In this document: positions 7,233-7,358 of the stretch, piece after piece
Layout: every line of letters begins with the position of its first letter
Position numbering within the stretch: the stretch's first letter is position 1
Origin: Polaromonas sp.
Lineage (GTDB): Bacteria; Pseudomonadota; Gammaproteobacteria; Burkholderiales; Burkholderiaceae_C
Reading direction: 5' to 3'
Length of the DNA stretch: 7,358 bases
Assembly: GCA_028292345.1 (NCBI GenBank)
Contig: JAQGMN010000423.1
Location: 1-7,358 of the forward strand
The notes under the pieces: model-generated
Seen by the model: only the letters and a program-made list of their open reading frames with translations
The model's database searches: none
Told to the model about the DNA's origin: nothing
Position numbers and translations under genes: made by a program

Positions 7233-7358
7233 ATGACCACTGAAGAACTCCAAGCCATCATTGCCGCAGGCCTGCCCTGCGAGCACCTCGAAGTGTCCGG
7301 CGACGGCAGCCATTGGTATGCCACCATGGTTTCCAGCGCTTTTGAAGGACTGTCGCGG
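7233..7358 (+). CDS. ibaG: BolA family protein, IbaG type (C-terminus cut by window edge)
   Basis: Forty-two residues are visible from the ATG at 7233 to the right edge, about half of a typical protein of about 80 residues. The sequence MTTEELQAIIAAGLPCEHLE followed by VSGDGSHWYATMVSSAFEGLSR carries the BolA-family hallmarks H-x-YAT and S-x-FEGLSR, with the short N-terminus of the IbaG (YrbA) branch rather than BolA itself. BolA-family proteins partner with monothiol glutaredoxins in iron-sulfur cluster handling; IbaG is also linked to acid resistance. In many proteobacteria ibaG lies at the end of the mla lipid-transport cluster just before murA, so murA would be expected just to the right. 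Here it is preceded by a glnE fragment and palindromes instead, which is not the arrangement I would expect. Confidence 0.85.
   Translation, partial: MTTEELQAIIAAGLPCEHLEVSGDGSHWYATMVSSAFEGLSR

Noticed and set aside
6981..7313. 110-residue minus-strand ORF spanning the palindromes and the ibaG start
   Set aside because: It overlaps the IbaG coding start and the repeat block and shows no domain; it is judged a shadow.

Overview
The window is GC-rich DNA with the codon use and gene content of a betaproteobacterium, most likely a Comamonadaceae member (Polaromonas, Acidovorax or Rhodoferax-like). That placement rests on my recall of how the GlnE N-terminus, the IbaG N-terminus and the YhdP/nitrilase pair look in this family. 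No database search was possible.

Bases 1 to 6662 are one tightly packed minus-strand transcription unit, read right to left. It holds a 1398-residue YhdP/AsmA-type envelope protein (6662 to 2466), a 268-residue Nit1-type carbon-nitrogen hydrolase (2469 to 1663), and a membrane-bound PAS sensor histidine kinase (1658 to beyond base 1). The first pair overlaps by an ATGA quartet and the second pair is separated by 4 bases, so the three genes are probably co-transcribed and translationally coupled. YhdP is expected to span the periplasm and support phospholipid movement to the outer membrane. The hydrolase is probably a cytoplasmic repair amidase. The kinase senses an unknown periplasmic or PAS-detected signal, and its partner response regulator would lie beyond the left edge.

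Bases 6663 to 6736 form a short divergent intergenic region. To its right, on the plus strand, begins what looks like glnE (glutamine synthetase adenylyltransferase), but recognisable homology stops after about 91 codons. It is replaced by about 150 bases of GC-rich palindromes (7008 to 7156), then a short AT-rich leader and the start of ibaG, a BolA-family gene (7233 to the right edge). The glnE fragment running into a palindromic repeat block and then an unrelated gene is the most unusual part of the window. It is either a real rearrangement or deletion at a dispersed repeat, or an assembly join at such a repeat.

I found no tRNA, rRNA, CRISPR array, transposase or phage gene, and nothing that supports a wholly new biological system.
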